From Alcanivorax profundi (GTDB lineage Bacteria; Pseudomonadota; Gammaproteobacteria; Pseudomonadales; Alcanivoracaceae): a stretch of DNA of 64,000 bases. The notes below the pieces were generated by a model. The model made no database searches and had not been told where the DNA came from. It was given only the letters and a program-made list of their open reading frames with translations. This document shows, piece after piece, positions 9,366 through 17,988 of the stretch. The stretch is taken from positions 186,001 to 250,000 of the forward strand of contig NZ_QYYA01000002.1 of the NCBI RefSeq assembly GCF_003597125.1. The letters run 5' to 3'. Position numbers and translations under genes: made by a program. Position 1 is the stretch's first letter; every line of letters starts with the position of its first letter.

Positions 9366-9512
9366 GAGTAAGAGCAGCTATGAGCTGTGAGCTATGAGTC
9401 GCGGACGGGGCCTGCAGGTTTTGCCAGGCCCTGCCCGCGCCAAAGGTTTCGGCGCGGTCGAGGCGTTCAACATCACCACCAGATTCCGCCCCGCGTTGCA
9501 GCTCGTAGCTCA
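9366..9512. repeat. Heptad-bordered intergenic element A (GAGCTAT flavour)
   Basis: Starting directly after the dehydrogenase stop, three 7-bp units (GCTATGA, GCTGTGA, GCTATGA) run at 9377-9397. A GC-rich core contains a hairpin (GGGCCTG 9408-9414 with CAGGCCC 9425-9431). The right border on the minus strand reads GAGCTAC, GAGCTGC at about 9497-9510. The right array overlaps the phytase stop codon, which is read as TGA inside TGAGCTA. The core hairpin may terminate both convergent genes. Confidence 0.7.
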
Positions 9513-11363
9513 AGGCTTTTCCAACATCGCCTCAATGTCTTTCCACGCCACGATCTTGTAGTTCTGTGGCGCATCGGGAAGACGATTGCGACCATCCTGG
9601 ACCACCAACATCCCTTTTTGATAAACCCCTCCCAGATTTGCCGAGGTGACTTCCAGGCCATCGGTTTCGGAGGCACCGTCCACGCCGGCCTCAGGGTTCA
9701 TGCCGATACGGAATTTACCGACCACCGCATACGGGCTGTCTGCTTCCAGAATGACATAGCTGTTATCTCCCTGACTGGAGACCACCAGCCAGTTCCTGTC
9801 ATCGGCCTGATACAAGGCCAGGCCTTCAATATCGTCAACCAGTACCTCTCCGGCAGCCTTGACCTCGGTGGCGGTCACCGGCTGATCTGCGCCGGCAGCG
9901 AAGACCCACACCGCGCGATCTTCTTCACCCACAAACAGGCGCTGTTGTTGCTCATCGGCCACACACCCTTCCGGCTGGCTTGCCACCTTCAGTTCGCGCA
10001 CGCGTTTACCGGTGATGCTGTCCCCTCCCAGCAACTGCCACTGCTCGATCACACCACTCTTGTCATTTGCAAAGGCATACAACCGCTGATCGTCCTGATA
10101 CAGGCAGATGCCATAAATGTCCTTCATGCCGGTGGCGATCTGACCCGCTTCCTGCACCTTGCCACTGGCCGGATCGATCAGGAAAAGATGCAGGCTGTTG
10201 TGATCACGATTAGTGGCAACGGCAATGTCCCAGCGCCGCCCGGCCACATCGATACCGTAACGCAGATCCACATTGTTCAGTCTGCCGACTTCCAGAAACT
10301 GACGGGTGCGGCCCTGCAAATCGTACACATACAAACCCGCCTTCTTGTCTGTGCCAAGAATCAGACTGTCAGCCGGCGACGTCGGGTGCACCCAGATGGC
10401 CGGGTCATCGGCGGCATCACCATAGCGCTCGACACTATCGGTTTGTGCTGTGGGCAACACTACCGGCAGGGTGATGCCGGGTTGTGCGGCATGGGGCCAG
10501 GACAGCATCACGCTTTGCACGCCCTTGTCACCATCATCCACGGCATACAGGGCAAGACGCTCCCCTTGCTGCGTCACTACCAGGGTCTCCGGTTCGTCCA
10601 GCACAGGGACAGCGAAACGTTGTTGCAGACGGCCATCGGCCAGGTACAGATTGACCGCCCCAGCCTCCTTGTCTACCAGTGCCACCCCACCGGGCAGCAC
10701 GGCCACCGCACTGGCGTTTTCGGCAATGTTGCCGTGGGGAGCCAGGCGATCCAGCAACTGACGCTCGGCATCCCGCTCCGGGTCCGCGTGATAGCGCCAC
10801 AGACCGACAGACTCTTCCGCTACATACAGGCTGGCGCTGTCATCATCCACGGCACAACTTTCCACCCCCGGGGGCAACACCAGATGACGCACGGGCAACG
10901 CCTTGTCCGCCGCCCCCAGCAACCACTGGTCAGCGCCGCCGCGCTCATCCAGCAGGTACACCGACAGTAACGACTGGCTATCCTGATACAGACAGAACCC
11001 GGTGATTTCATACTCGGGGGCCGGCACTCTCTGGGCCAGTTGCCACTGCCCCTGATGCCGGGTGAACAGCACTGCCTCATTGCTGGCGGTATCCACCGTC
11101 ACCAGTTGCACAACGCCCTTGTCATCCACACGGCCTTCAACGCCTTCAAACTGCCCCTCGGCCAGGGTGAGCTGACCGCTGACCAGATTGCCGTTGGCAT
11201 CCACGGTCACCACATGGTCATCCTGTACCCAGAGTCCTTTTGGCTGCCCCAGTGAGGTTTCTTTTTGCCAGTCTTTCTCTGCCAAAGAGGGAGCCGCCGG
11301 GCTCTCCACCTGGCAGCCCGCCATCACCACCAGCAATGCGAAAGCCCATGGTTTGATATTCAT
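9510..11363 (-). CDS. Beta-propeller phytase lipoprotein (3-phytase family)
   Basis: This 617-residue protein begins with a lipoprotein signal (AFALLVVMAGC, lipobox cysteine at about residue 17), so it is probably anchored to a membrane facing the periplasm or surface. The C-terminal half contains the beta-propeller phytase signature segments GTDKKAGLYVYDLQG, NNVDLRYGI, and DIYGICLYQ. The N-terminal half looks like a second, more divergent propeller repeat. The family releases phosphate from inositol hexakisphosphate and is calcium-dependent. It lies 56 bp behind a TonB receptor on the same strand, a pairing known from phytate-using bacteria. I chose ATG 11363 for its 8-bp spacing to AGGA; ATG 11366 is equally possible. 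Confidence 0.85.
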   Translation of the reverse strand: MNIKPWAFALLVVMAGCQVESPAAPSLAEKDWQKETSLGQPKGLWVQDDHVVTVDANGNLVSGQLTLAEGQFEGVEGRVDDKGVVQLVTVDTASNEAVLFTRHQGQWQLAQRVPAPEYEITGFCLYQDSQSLLSVYLLDERGGADQWLLGAADKALPVRHLVLPPGVESCAVDDDSASLYVAEESVGLWRYHADPERDAERQLLDRLAPHGNIAENASAVAVLPGGVALVDKEAGAVNLYLADGRLQQRFAVPVLDEPETLVVTQQGERLALYAVDDGDKGVQSVMLSWPHAAQPGITLPVVLPTAQTDSVERYGDAADDPAIWVHPTSPADSLILGTDKKAGLYVYDLQGRTRQFLEVGRLNNVDLRYGIDVAGRRWDIAVATNRDHNSLHLFLIDPASGKVQEAGQIATGMKDIYGICLYQDDQRLYAFANDKSGVIEQWQLLGGDSITGKRVRELKVASQPEGCVADEQQQRLFVGEEDRAVWVFAAGADQPVTATEVKAAGEVLVDDIEGLALYQADDRNWLVVSSQGDNSYVILEADSPYAVVGKFRIGMNPEAGVDGASETDGLEVTSANLGGVYQKGMLVVQDGRNRLPDAPQNYKIVAWKDIEAMLEKP

Positions 11364-11419
11364 CATATGCATCCTTCAGACAAAAAAAGGACCGGGAAAC
11401 ACGCCCCCGGCCCGCCTGA

Positions 11420-14173
11420 TTAAAGGCTTTTCAGTGCAAGACCCAGCTTGAACGTGGGGCCATACTCTTCGTATTGTGCGTTGAACTTTTCCTTCCCGGT
11501 GTAGGCATAGAAAGGTTCATCATTGATGTTGATCGCTTCAAATGTCAGCTGCAGGTTATCGGTCAGGAAGTAATACCCGTTGAAGTCCAGCTGGATGTGA
11601 TCATCCGTGTAGATGTCATAGCGCTTGTCCATCGAATCACTGACCTCCTGCAGGAACTTGCCGGTGTAATTGGCCGCCAGACGCAAGCTCAGCTTTTGGG
11701 TTTCATACCCGACCATCAGGTTACCGGTGACATCGGACTGACTGGGCAAGGCGATGTCACGACGGAAGGTGGTACCGCTACCTTCATCGTAACTTTCAAT
11801 TTCGGCGGAGGAATCCACCAAGGTGGCATTCGCCCCCATCAGCAGGCCGTTGAAGGGCGCAGGTAACTCGCTGAACTGTTTGGAGTAGGCCAGCTCAATG
11901 CCGTAGAGACTCGCATCATTGCCATTCTCGAAGGTCTCCGCATCATCAAAAGCGGTGTAACCCGGCGTGCCCCCCTTGTCTGTCAGGTAGGCAAAGTTCT
12001 TGATGTCCTTGTAGAACGCAAACGCCGACACCACACCAGCACGGCCCATGTAATGCTCGATGCCCAGATCCAGGTTATTGGATTCCAGTGATTTCAATGC
12101 CGGGTTGCCAAAGCTGGCCTCACTGCCATCAATTTCAAACCCGGGAGAAAGCTGCTCAAAGGTGGGCCGTACAACACTGCGGGTAAAGGCAGAACGCACC
12201 AGCGTATCGTTGGTCAGCTGATAGCGCAGGTGCAGCGCCGGCAGCCAGTGATCTTCATCGTTGTCGTAATGACTGGCTGTGATGGTGCCGTTGTCATCGC
12301 CGAAACCGTCCGCCTCGAAGTCCAGTCGCTCATAACGTACACCGGCAAGAATACGCAGTTGCTGAATATCCACGGTGCCCATCAGATACGCCGCCTGACG
12401 ATCTTCCGACATCTCGTAGTCTTCAATAGCCGACGCGATATCTTCGTACTGACCGGGGCCGGCAATCAAACCGTCAATGGAATCCGGATCAATGCCCGAA
12501 CCAAAGTTGCCGAGCTCGTAATCCACATCGGTGGCATGATCCGCCAGACTGGCACTGGGACCATAGGTCCAGACATTCACATCGCTGTCTTTGGTGCGCT
12601 GGCTGGCTTTGGTGCCGAACTTGATCGATGCCGGGTTATCGTTCCAGTACAGGTCACGGGTAAAGTCCAGCGCCACATCGACCTGCTCATCCGTTGTTTT
12701 GCCTTCCGTCACTTCAATCTCATCCAGATCGAAGTTGCTGTCGTCATAGAAACCCGTGGGATACAGCGCTGAAGGCTTGCGGTGGCCCTGATAGCCCCCA
12801 TCGGTGAAGTCCGCCACGAACACGGTGCTGTCCGCATGGCGGGGCTCGTCTTCCTGCGCCGTGCTGTAACCTGCACGAAAATCCGTGGTCCATTCCCCGG
12901 ATACGTGCTGTCCACCGAGAACGAAAGACGAAATATCCTGGGTTTCTTCACGGTCCTTCAGTTCTTTTTCCACTTCGGTAACGCCGGTCTGCCCCGGTTG
13001 CTGGGCAGAGTCAAAGGCGAAAACATTAGCCTGACGAATTTCTTCATCCCGGAATTCACTGTGCAAAGTGCGCAGATACAGGCTGGTGTCATCACTGAGC
13101 AGGTAATCGACGTTCAGCGCCATACCCAGCCGCTCGCGGGTAATCATGTAATCGCGCTGCTCGAATTCTTCCAGGGCATTGTTATCATCAAAATCCCAGG
13201 CGCCGCCCGTTTCCACGTTGTCAGACCCGAAATCGCGTTTGCCCCAGCTCACGGCACCGGCCACACCAAGATTCTTTTCCCCGCCGCCCAGTGAAAACTG
13301 GTTGCTGGCTGCCACGGCGAATTCTGGACTGGTCTGATCGGTGTGCTCGTCGTAGCTGCCGGCGCCACTGACGGAATAAAACAGGCCATCGCGGTCAAAC
13401 GCTGACAGGGTCTCAACCTCCACCGTGCCCCCCAGCGAGTTGCCGTCCATGTCCGGGGTCAGGGTCTTGACCACGGTCAGGGACTCCAGCAAATCTGCAG
13501 GGATCACATCCAGCGCCACGGCGCGGCGTCCGGCCTCGGGCGCCGGCACCTGAATGCCATTGACGTTAACCGCATTAAGATCCGGGGCCACACCACGCAC
13601 CCGAACAAAACGCCCCTCACCCTGATCCCGTTCAATAGAGACACCCGGCATCCGCTGCAGGGACTCGGACACGTTGTTGTCCGGGAAGTCCCCGATATCA
13701 TCTGCCCGCACCTTGCTTTCAATATTATCGGCCGCACGCTGCTCACTGAGCGCCCGGTCGGTACTGGCCGCCTGACCGATAACGCGCACCGTTTCGATCT
13801 CGTTGGGCTCCCCGCTTTGTGCGTGAAGCTGGCCACACACCACGGCAATCGCCGTGGCCAATAGAGTCCGCGCCACAGGCGGCCCGACAGGCTGTTGAGA
13901 AGCCCCTTGCATGCTCAGCGTGGCCTGAAGGGTGCAGCTGTTGTGTTTTGTCGCGACGGGCAGGGTGGCTCCCTTTCCTAGCGACAAAGCGCAGCAGATG
14001 GGCCCTTCAGGCCGCGCCCTTCGGGTCTTCCAGGCTGGCCCGCACTCGTTGTTGCGCTTTTTCGATGGATGGACATACACCTTCAAAAGCGCGCCTAGAT
14101 TGCGAACCAGCCTGAAAGACTGAGCACGCAACGGGCTTCTCAACAGCCTGTTAAACAACATGTTAGATGACAT
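11420..14173 (-). CDS. TonB-dependent receptor (TIGR01782 type), N-terminus interrupted by MITE-like element
   Basis: The receptor is unmistakable: the plug contains IGDFPDNNVSESLQRMPGV and MDGNSLGGTVEVET, typical of the Xanthomonas/Caulobacter-type TonB receptors, followed by a long barrel. It probably takes up phytate or phytase products for the linked phytase. The 5' end is odd. The normal export signal (ARTLLATAIAVVCGQLHAQ) appears about 100 residues after ATG 14173. The intervening codons come from a 265-bp inverted-repeat element that happens to be open. ATG 14173 has a GGGGGA upstream; ATG 13912, inside the element, would give an 830-residue protein with a usable signal peptide but no clear ribosome-binding site. 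The real start is therefore uncertain. Confidence 0.85.
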   Translation of the reverse strand: MSSNMLFNRLLRSPLRAQSFRLVRNLGALLKVYVHPSKKRNNECGPAWKTRRARPEGPICCALSLGKGATLPVATKHNSCTLQATLSMQGASQQPVGPPVARTLLATAIAVVCGQLHAQSGEPNEIETVRVIGQAASTDRALSEQRAADNIESKVRADDIGDFPDNNVSESLQRMPGVSIERDQGEGRFVRVRGVAPDLNAVNVNGIQVPAPEAGRRAVALDVIPADLLESLTVVKTLTPDMDGNSLGGTVEVETLSAFDRDGLFYSVSGAGSYDEHTDQTSPEFAVAASNQFSLGGGEKNLGVAGAVSWGKRDFGSDNVETGGAWDFDDNNALEEFEQRDYMITRERLGMALNVDYLLSDDTSLYLRTLHSEFRDEEIRQANVFAFDSAQQPGQTGVTEVEKELKDREETQDISSFVLGGQHVSGEWTTDFRAGYSTAQEDEPRHADSTVFVADFTDGGYQGHRKPSALYPTGFYDDSNFDLDEIEVTEGKTTDEQVDVALDFTRDLYWNDNPASIKFGTKASQRTKDSDVNVWTYGPSASLADHATDVDYELGNFGSGIDPDSIDGLIAGPGQYEDIASAIEDYEMSEDRQAAYLMGTVDIQQLRILAGVRYERLDFEADGFGDDNGTITASHYDNDEDHWLPALHLRYQLTNDTLVRSAFTRSVVRPTFEQLSPGFEIDGSEASFGNPALKSLESNNLDLGIEHYMGRAGVVSAFAFYKDIKNFAYLTDKGGTPGYTAFDDAETFENGNDASLYGIELAYSKQFSELPAPFNGLLMGANATLVDSSAEIESYDEGSGTTFRRDIALPSQSDVTGNLMVGYETQKLSLRLAANYTGKFLQEVSDSMDKRYDIYTDDHIQLDFNGYYFLTDNLQLTFEAININDEPFYAYTGKEKFNAQYEEYGPTFKLGLALKSL
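13887..14151. mobile_element. MITE-like element with 32-bp terminal inverted repeats
   Basis: The left end begins ACAGGCTGTTGAGAAGCCC and the right end, read on the opposite strand, begins with the same 19 bases. Pairing continues through TTGC and TGCTCAG, giving 30 of 32 matching positions. The 265 bp between hold no transposase gene. No target-site duplication is evident at the outer flanks. It occupies the signal-peptide region of the receptor gene. Confidence 0.7.
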
Positions 14174-14233
14174 GGGTGTCCCCCGGGCAATGCCCTGTGA
14201 AATTGGCAATGCCCGGCACGTTAGGCAGCCCCT

Positions 14234-14251
14234 ATTTCAGTTCGGTTACAG
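14234..14251 (-). promoter_or_regulatory. Possible Pho box upstream of receptor-phytase pair
   Basis: On the minus strand CTGTAACCGAACTGAAAT resembles two 11-bp-spaced PhoB half-sites (CTGTCAT type), with 11 of 18 positions matching. It lies about 60 bp upstream of ATG 14173. The match is weak but fits a phosphate-scavenging operon. The rest of the gap from 14174 to 14475 shows no further recognisable gene or element. Confidence 0.3.
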
Positions 14252-14475
14252 CCTCACCACAAGAGCCAGTTTTCGCGGTGTTTCTCGGTCAATTTGAGCT
14301 GTTGTGACCCCCTCCAGGGCAGGCCTGTACTCACCCGAGCCGGTCACAACACGGAAAAGCCAGGGGCATTCATCATTGCCCTGAGCCAATTCGACCCCTC
14401 GCGCTCACCACAGGGTTTTCATCAAACTGCAACCTCCCTCCCGTATTGCTGCGGCAGTCAGAAAGGAGAATGCAT

Positions 14476-15366
14476 GTGAAACAGCGACTCAGCCTGCATC
14501 GAGGTTCCCTGATTGCCCTGCTGGTCATGGCGAACCTGGTGGTGCTGGCCAACCTGGCCAGTGGCGATCTGAAAACGGTATCGGAACTGGTGTGGCTGGA
14601 CATCGCGGGGGAAGGGGGAGCCGCGCTGCTTGCCCTGCTGTGGATTGGGCTGATTCTCAACAGCCGCCCGACCGGTCGAGTCACCCGCTTGCTGGTGACA
14701 GGCCTGAGTACCCTTTTCCTGGCCTACTGGCAGGACCTGATGGATGAATTCATCCAGTTACCGTCTGCCGTGATGTGGGACCACTGGCTGGAATCCGGCG
14801 CCATGCCTCTGGGCATGCTGCTGCTGACACTGGGGATCTACCACTGGCACCGGGAACAGCAGGCAATATCCGCCCAGCTGCAGAAACGGGAGCGGGTGTT
14901 TCGGGAGCATCGCAGCCTCGATGGCCTGACACCACTTTCCGGACCACGCTACCTGCGCGAGCAATTGGCCATGGAACTGCTCAAACAGGACCAACCCCTG
15001 TCACTGGTCATGCTGGATCTGCACTGCTTCGACCATAGCCGCCGACTCCTCGGCCCCCACGACAGTGACCGGCTGTTAAGGGAAGTGGCCGAAGTGCTGC
15101 TGCTCAACCTGCGCCAGCAGGATCTGCTGTGCCGTTACGCCGGTGACCGTTTCGCCGTTGTGCTACCGCGTACGGGGCGCCAGGAAGCCGAGTCCTTGAC
15201 CCGGGAACTGGAACAGGCGGTTCGCCATTTTGCGTTCAAGACCCAGCGCGGCATCACCCACCCCGTGGCCATCATGGCCGGTCTTGCTGTGGCCCATGAC
15301 GAGGATGCCGACAGCCTGATCGAGCGCGCCAATCGCAACCTGCACAGTCCGTCCCGAGTCGCCTGA
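14476..15366 (+). CDS. Membrane protein with degenerate GGDEF domain
   Basis: This 296-residue protein has four predicted membrane helices in its first 140 residues, a short linker, and a GGDEF-type domain. The fold landmarks remain (DGLTPLSGPRYL, VMLDLHCFD, LCRYAGDRFAVVLP), but the catalytic signature reads AGDRF instead of GGDEF. Diguanylate cyclase activity is therefore doubtful; it may bind nucleotide or act as a sensor scaffold. I prefer GTG 14476 because AGGAG at 14464-14468 is seven bases upstream; ATG 14470 is too close to it. The stop is one base from the start of the AraC regulator gene, so the two are an operon. Confidence 0.75.
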   Translation: MKQRLSLHRGSLIALLVMANLVVLANLASGDLKTVSELVWLDIAGEGGAALLALLWIGLILNSRPTGRVTRLLVTGLSTLFLAYWQDLMDEFIQLPSAVMWDHWLESGAMPLGMLLLTLGIYHWHREQQAISAQLQKRERVFREHRSLDGLTPLSGPRYLREQLAMELLKQDQPLSLVMLDLHCFDHSRRLLGPHDSDRLLREVAEVLLLNLRQQDLLCRYAGDRFAVVLPRTGRQEAESLTRELEQAVRHFAFKTQRGITHPVAIMAGLAVAHDEDADSLIERANRNLHSPSRVA

Positions 15367-15367
15367 G

Positions 15368-16402
15368 ATGGTTTTTTTCCTGCATGACCAGCGCTTTATT
15401 CCTGCCCACGGGCAGGCTGCCGTACTGCTGGATCTGGCAGCGGATCAGGCCATCGACAGCAATGTACTGCTACGTCATACCGGCCTGTTCCGTGAACAAA
15501 TCGTGCAGGGGGAGGCGCAGCTCAGCAGCCATGATTTTCTTCAGCTCATTCACAACAGTCGCCGCAGCCTGGCCGATCCGGAACTCAGCTTTCGCTATGG
15601 CCAGCGCCTGTTCCCCGGCCATTATGGTGCCGCCAGCACCCTGCTCGCCAATGCCGGTAACCTGGCCCAGGCGCTGCAGGTGTTCTGTGATTTCGGCGTG
15701 CTGATTCAGCCGCTGGCAGGGGCTCGATTGTCACTCAGCGAGCAACATCTCTGCCTGCAGTGGCTCGACTGTGCTGGCAGCGGCCCGCATTGGCGATTCA
15801 TCGTCGAAGCCGCCATGACCGGCGTCGCCTCGGTCACCCGCTGGCTTAGCGGCGAACGTCTGCCCTGGCAATTTCTGTTCCGGCATGACTGCCCCGATTA
15901 CCCCGAGCAGTACCAGGTTCATCTGAGCGGCCCACTGCACTTTGCCTCACAGATAGACGCCATGCTGCTGCCCCTGGAGTATCTGGAGCGCCCCTGGCCC
16001 AACCACTCGGCCACCGCCAGGCAGGCAGCCCTGCAGCAGTGCCAACAGGAAATCGCCTCGCTACCAGGCACTCTCAGTCTGCGTCACGGGCTCTACCTGC
16101 ACTTGCTGGAACACATTCACCAGCCGCCGTCACTGCAGGAAAGCGCCGAATGGCTGGAGTGCAGCCCCGCGACCCTGAAACGACGCCTGAAAGGTTTTTC
16201 CAGTCACTACCAGCAACTGCTGGATGAAGCCCGACTGCACCAGGCCGTACACTGGCTTGCCTTTCATGGCCTGGGCCCGGATCAGGTGTGCGCACGACTG
16301 AATTTCACCGACAGCACCAACTTCCGTCGCTCCTTCAAGCGTTGGAGCGGGCAAACCCCGGCCATGTGTCATCGGCAGCTGCTGCGATTTGCGCAACGAT
16401 AA
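15368..16402 (+). CDS. AraC family transcriptional regulator (PF12625 ligand domain)
   Basis: This 344-residue protein has an N-terminal arabinose-binding-type domain of the OruR/ArgR-like AraC group (PF12625). Its C-terminal helix-turn-helix ends with the family signature: SPATLKRRLKGFSSHYQQLLDE for the first HTH and LNFTDSTNFRRSFKRWSGQTP for the second. It is translationally linked to the preceding GGDEF-like membrane protein. Regulators of this subgroup often control lipid, alkane or amino-acid catabolism; the target here is not visible. A second member of the group is at 52807-53808. Confidence 0.88.
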   Translation: MVFFLHDQRFIPAHGQAAVLLDLAADQAIDSNVLLRHTGLFREQIVQGEAQLSSHDFLQLIHNSRRSLADPELSFRYGQRLFPGHYGAASTLLANAGNLAQALQVFCDFGVLIQPLAGARLSLSEQHLCLQWLDCAGSGPHWRFIVEAAMTGVASVTRWLSGERLPWQFLFRHDCPDYPEQYQVHLSGPLHFASQIDAMLLPLEYLERPWPNHSATARQAALQQCQQEIASLPGTLSLRHGLYLHLLEHIHQPPSLQESAEWLECSPATLKRRLKGFSSHYQQLLDEARLHQAVHWLAFHGLGPDQVCARLNFTDSTNFRRSFKRWSGQTPAMCHRQLLRFAQR

Positions 16403-16487
16403 GGCACCTGCATAAACGCAGGTCAGCCAAGAGGCGCGGGACAGGAGAGAGAGGAAGAAGGCGGGCACAACAACAACCCGCCCAGAC

Positions 16488-16517
16488 CGCTCACTCTGCC
16501 GGAGTGCAGAGCGAGCG
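16488..16517 (-). terminator. Hairpin between convergent araC-type and DUF2780 genes
   Basis: A 12-bp arm CGCTCACTCTGC pairs with GCAGAGCGAGCG with one mismatch around a 6-nt loop, ten bases after the DUF2780 stop. A smaller hairpin (ACCTGC 16405-16410 with GCAGGT 16417-16422) follows the AraC gene. Confidence 0.55.
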
Positions 16518-16526
16518 GGCAAAGCA

Positions 16527-17081
16527 TCAGGACGCGCCGGCGCCCCACAGGCCTTTCAGAGCGTTCAGCGCCGTGCTACCCACTCCTTCATTGCCCAGGA
16601 AGCCGAGAATTTTCGGCGCAAACTGGGAGATCATTTCCGGGCTCAGACCCAGCGACGAAAACACCTTCGCGACACCCTGCAACGAGGAAATGTTGCCCAG
16701 CATGGAGGACGCCACACCGCTGCCACCACCCAGCAGGGAATCGAGCCCCGGCACCTTGTCCAGAATACCGCCGAACTGGTCGGCTGACAGGTTGTTCTGG
16801 GCCATGGCCAAGAGCGCACCGGCACCCCCCGCGGCTTGCTGCTGAGTCACGCCCAGATCCTTGGTCAGCGAGTCCACCAGAGCCTGGGCTTCACCAGTAA
16901 TGGCCATGCCACTGTTGGCCGCATCGCTGGCCTCACTGATGGAAGAATTCGCTTTTTGCGAAGCGCTGTTCACCGCCTCATTGGCAGAGTCTGTCATTTT
17001 CTTGAAGTCGAACGCCTGCACCGGCGCACTCATCACCATACCCAGCGACACCGCCAGCAACCCAACACGCATCTTGTTCAT
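16527..17081 (-). CDS. DUF2780 secreted protein (VcgC/VcgE family)
   Basis: This 184-residue protein starts with a signal peptide (MRVGLLAVSLGMVMSAPVQA). A helical serine- and alanine-rich stretch follows, then the DUF2780 domain (LTKDLGVTQQQAAGGAGALL, DQFGGILDKVPGLDSLLG, LGLSPEMISQFAPKIL). The family is common in marine gammaproteobacteria and has no defined function. The repeated short hydrophobic helices suggest a periplasmic or surface helical bundle. ATG 17081 is preceded by GGGAG at five bases. It is monocistronic. Confidence 0.8.
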   Translation of the reverse strand: MNKMRVGLLAVSLGMVMSAPVQAFDFKKMTDSANEAVNSASQKANSSISEASDAANSGMAITGEAQALVDSLTKDLGVTQQQAAGGAGALLAMAQNNLSADQFGGILDKVPGLDSLLGGGSGVASSMLGNISSLQGVAKVFSSLGLSPEMISQFAPKILGFLGNEGVGSTALNALKGLWGAGAS

Positions 17082-17174
17082 AACCACTCCCGGTCACTCA
17101 TTTCCATTGATCATCAACTTGCCGGGGCAACCCCGGCATTCCGACACCTTACCCAGCCGCCTACAGGACGGCCA

Positions 17175-17612
17175 TCACTTTATGTCCGTTTTGCCTGCGG
17201 CTTTCATCAGCAACGCCAGGAGCTGCTCCTGCTCCCGCGCATCCAGCCCCACCAGCAAACTGGCGAAAGCCTGCTGGCGAACCTGCTGCCCCCGTTTCGC
17301 CACTCCTTCCCCTTCCGGGGTCAGGAACAGATGGGTCCGCCGGCGATCATGGGCATCCGCTTCCTTGCCCAGCAGGCCGGCACCTTCCAGCTGCTTAAGC
17401 TTGCGAGCCATCTGCGCCTTGTCGCGGCCCAGGTAATCACATAGTTCGCGGGCGGTGCTGCCCGGGTAGCGTGCAAGAAAGCCCAGCAAGCCAATGTCCG
17501 GCGGCCCCAGGCTCAGGGGCAGGTCCGCCAGCCCCTCACGCATCTCACCACGAAGACGATTGAGGATATCCGTAAAGACTTCCCCCAACGCCTGACTGAT
17601 GGATTCCTGCAT
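17175..17612 (-). CDS. MarR family transcriptional regulator
   Basis: This 145-residue winged-helix protein contains the MarR DNA-binding signature: STARELCDYLGRDKAQMARKLKQLEGAGLL for recognition helix and wing entry, then DRRRTHLFLTPEGEG for the wing. It is divergent from the DUF2218 gene across 97 bp. That gap carries two identical GTTGA-N5-TCAAC palindromes, very probably its own operators, which would control both directions. The inducing ligand is unknown. Confidence 0.88.
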   Translation of the reverse strand: MQESISQALGEVFTDILNRLRGEMREGLADLPLSLGPPDIGLLGFLARYPGSTARELCDYLGRDKAQMARKLKQLEGAGLLGKEADAHDRRRTHLFLTPEGEGVAKRGQQVRQQAFASLLVGLDAREQEQLLALLMKAAGKTDIK

Positions 17613-17647
17613 GGCACCCCCTTCTCTTGTCTATGCACCCAAAACTG

Positions 17648-17662
17648 GTTGACTTTATCAAC
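17648..17662. promoter_or_regulatory. Palindromic operator 1 (MarR-type)
   Basis: Perfect palindrome GTTGA-CTTTA-TCAAC in the divergent region between the MarR regulator and the DUF2218 gene. It is identical in its arms to a second site 31 bp away. Confidence 0.65.
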
Positions 17663-17678
17663 TTTAATCGCAAATATA

Positions 17679-17693
17679 GTTGACACAATCAAC
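17679..17693. promoter_or_regulatory. Palindromic operator 2 (MarR-type)
   Basis: Perfect palindrome GTTGA-CACAA-TCAAC, centred 31 bp (about three helical turns) from operator 1 and 17 bp upstream of the DUF2218 start codon. The spacing favours binding of two dimers on the same face of the DNA. Confidence 0.65.
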
Positions 17694-17709
17694 CATTAAA
17701 GGAACCACC

Positions 17710-17985
17710 ATGACACATCGACATGGCTACGCCCCCACCGCCCATGCCAGCCTGTACCTGAAAAAACTCTGTCGGCACTTCAGCCACAAAGTCGACACGG
17801 AATTCGATGATAGCCGTGGCATTATCCGCTTCCCTTTCGGCACCTGTGAGCTGGACGCCCAACCAGAGGCCCTGCATCTGCACTGTCAGGCGGGAGAAGA
17901 CAATGTGGAGAAACTGCAATCCGTGATCGACAGCCACTTGCTGCGCTTTGCCAGCAAGGAAACGCTGACACTGGTCTGGCAGTAA
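17710..17985 (+). CDS. DUF2218 domain protein
   Basis: This 91-residue protein matches the small DUF2218 family (PF09981). Its landmarks are AHASLYLKKLCRHFSHKV near the N-terminus and GTCELDAQPEALHLHCQA in the middle. Family members are cytoplasmic and often neighbours of siderophore or redox genes; no activity is established. AAGGA ends eight bases before ATG 17710. It is likely repressed by the divergent MarR protein through the two operators. Confidence 0.8.
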   Translation: MTHRHGYAPTAHASLYLKKLCRHFSHKVDTEFDDSRGIIRFPFGTCELDAQPEALHLHCQAGEDNVEKLQSVIDSHLLRFASKETLTLVWQ

Positions 17986-17988
17986 CGG

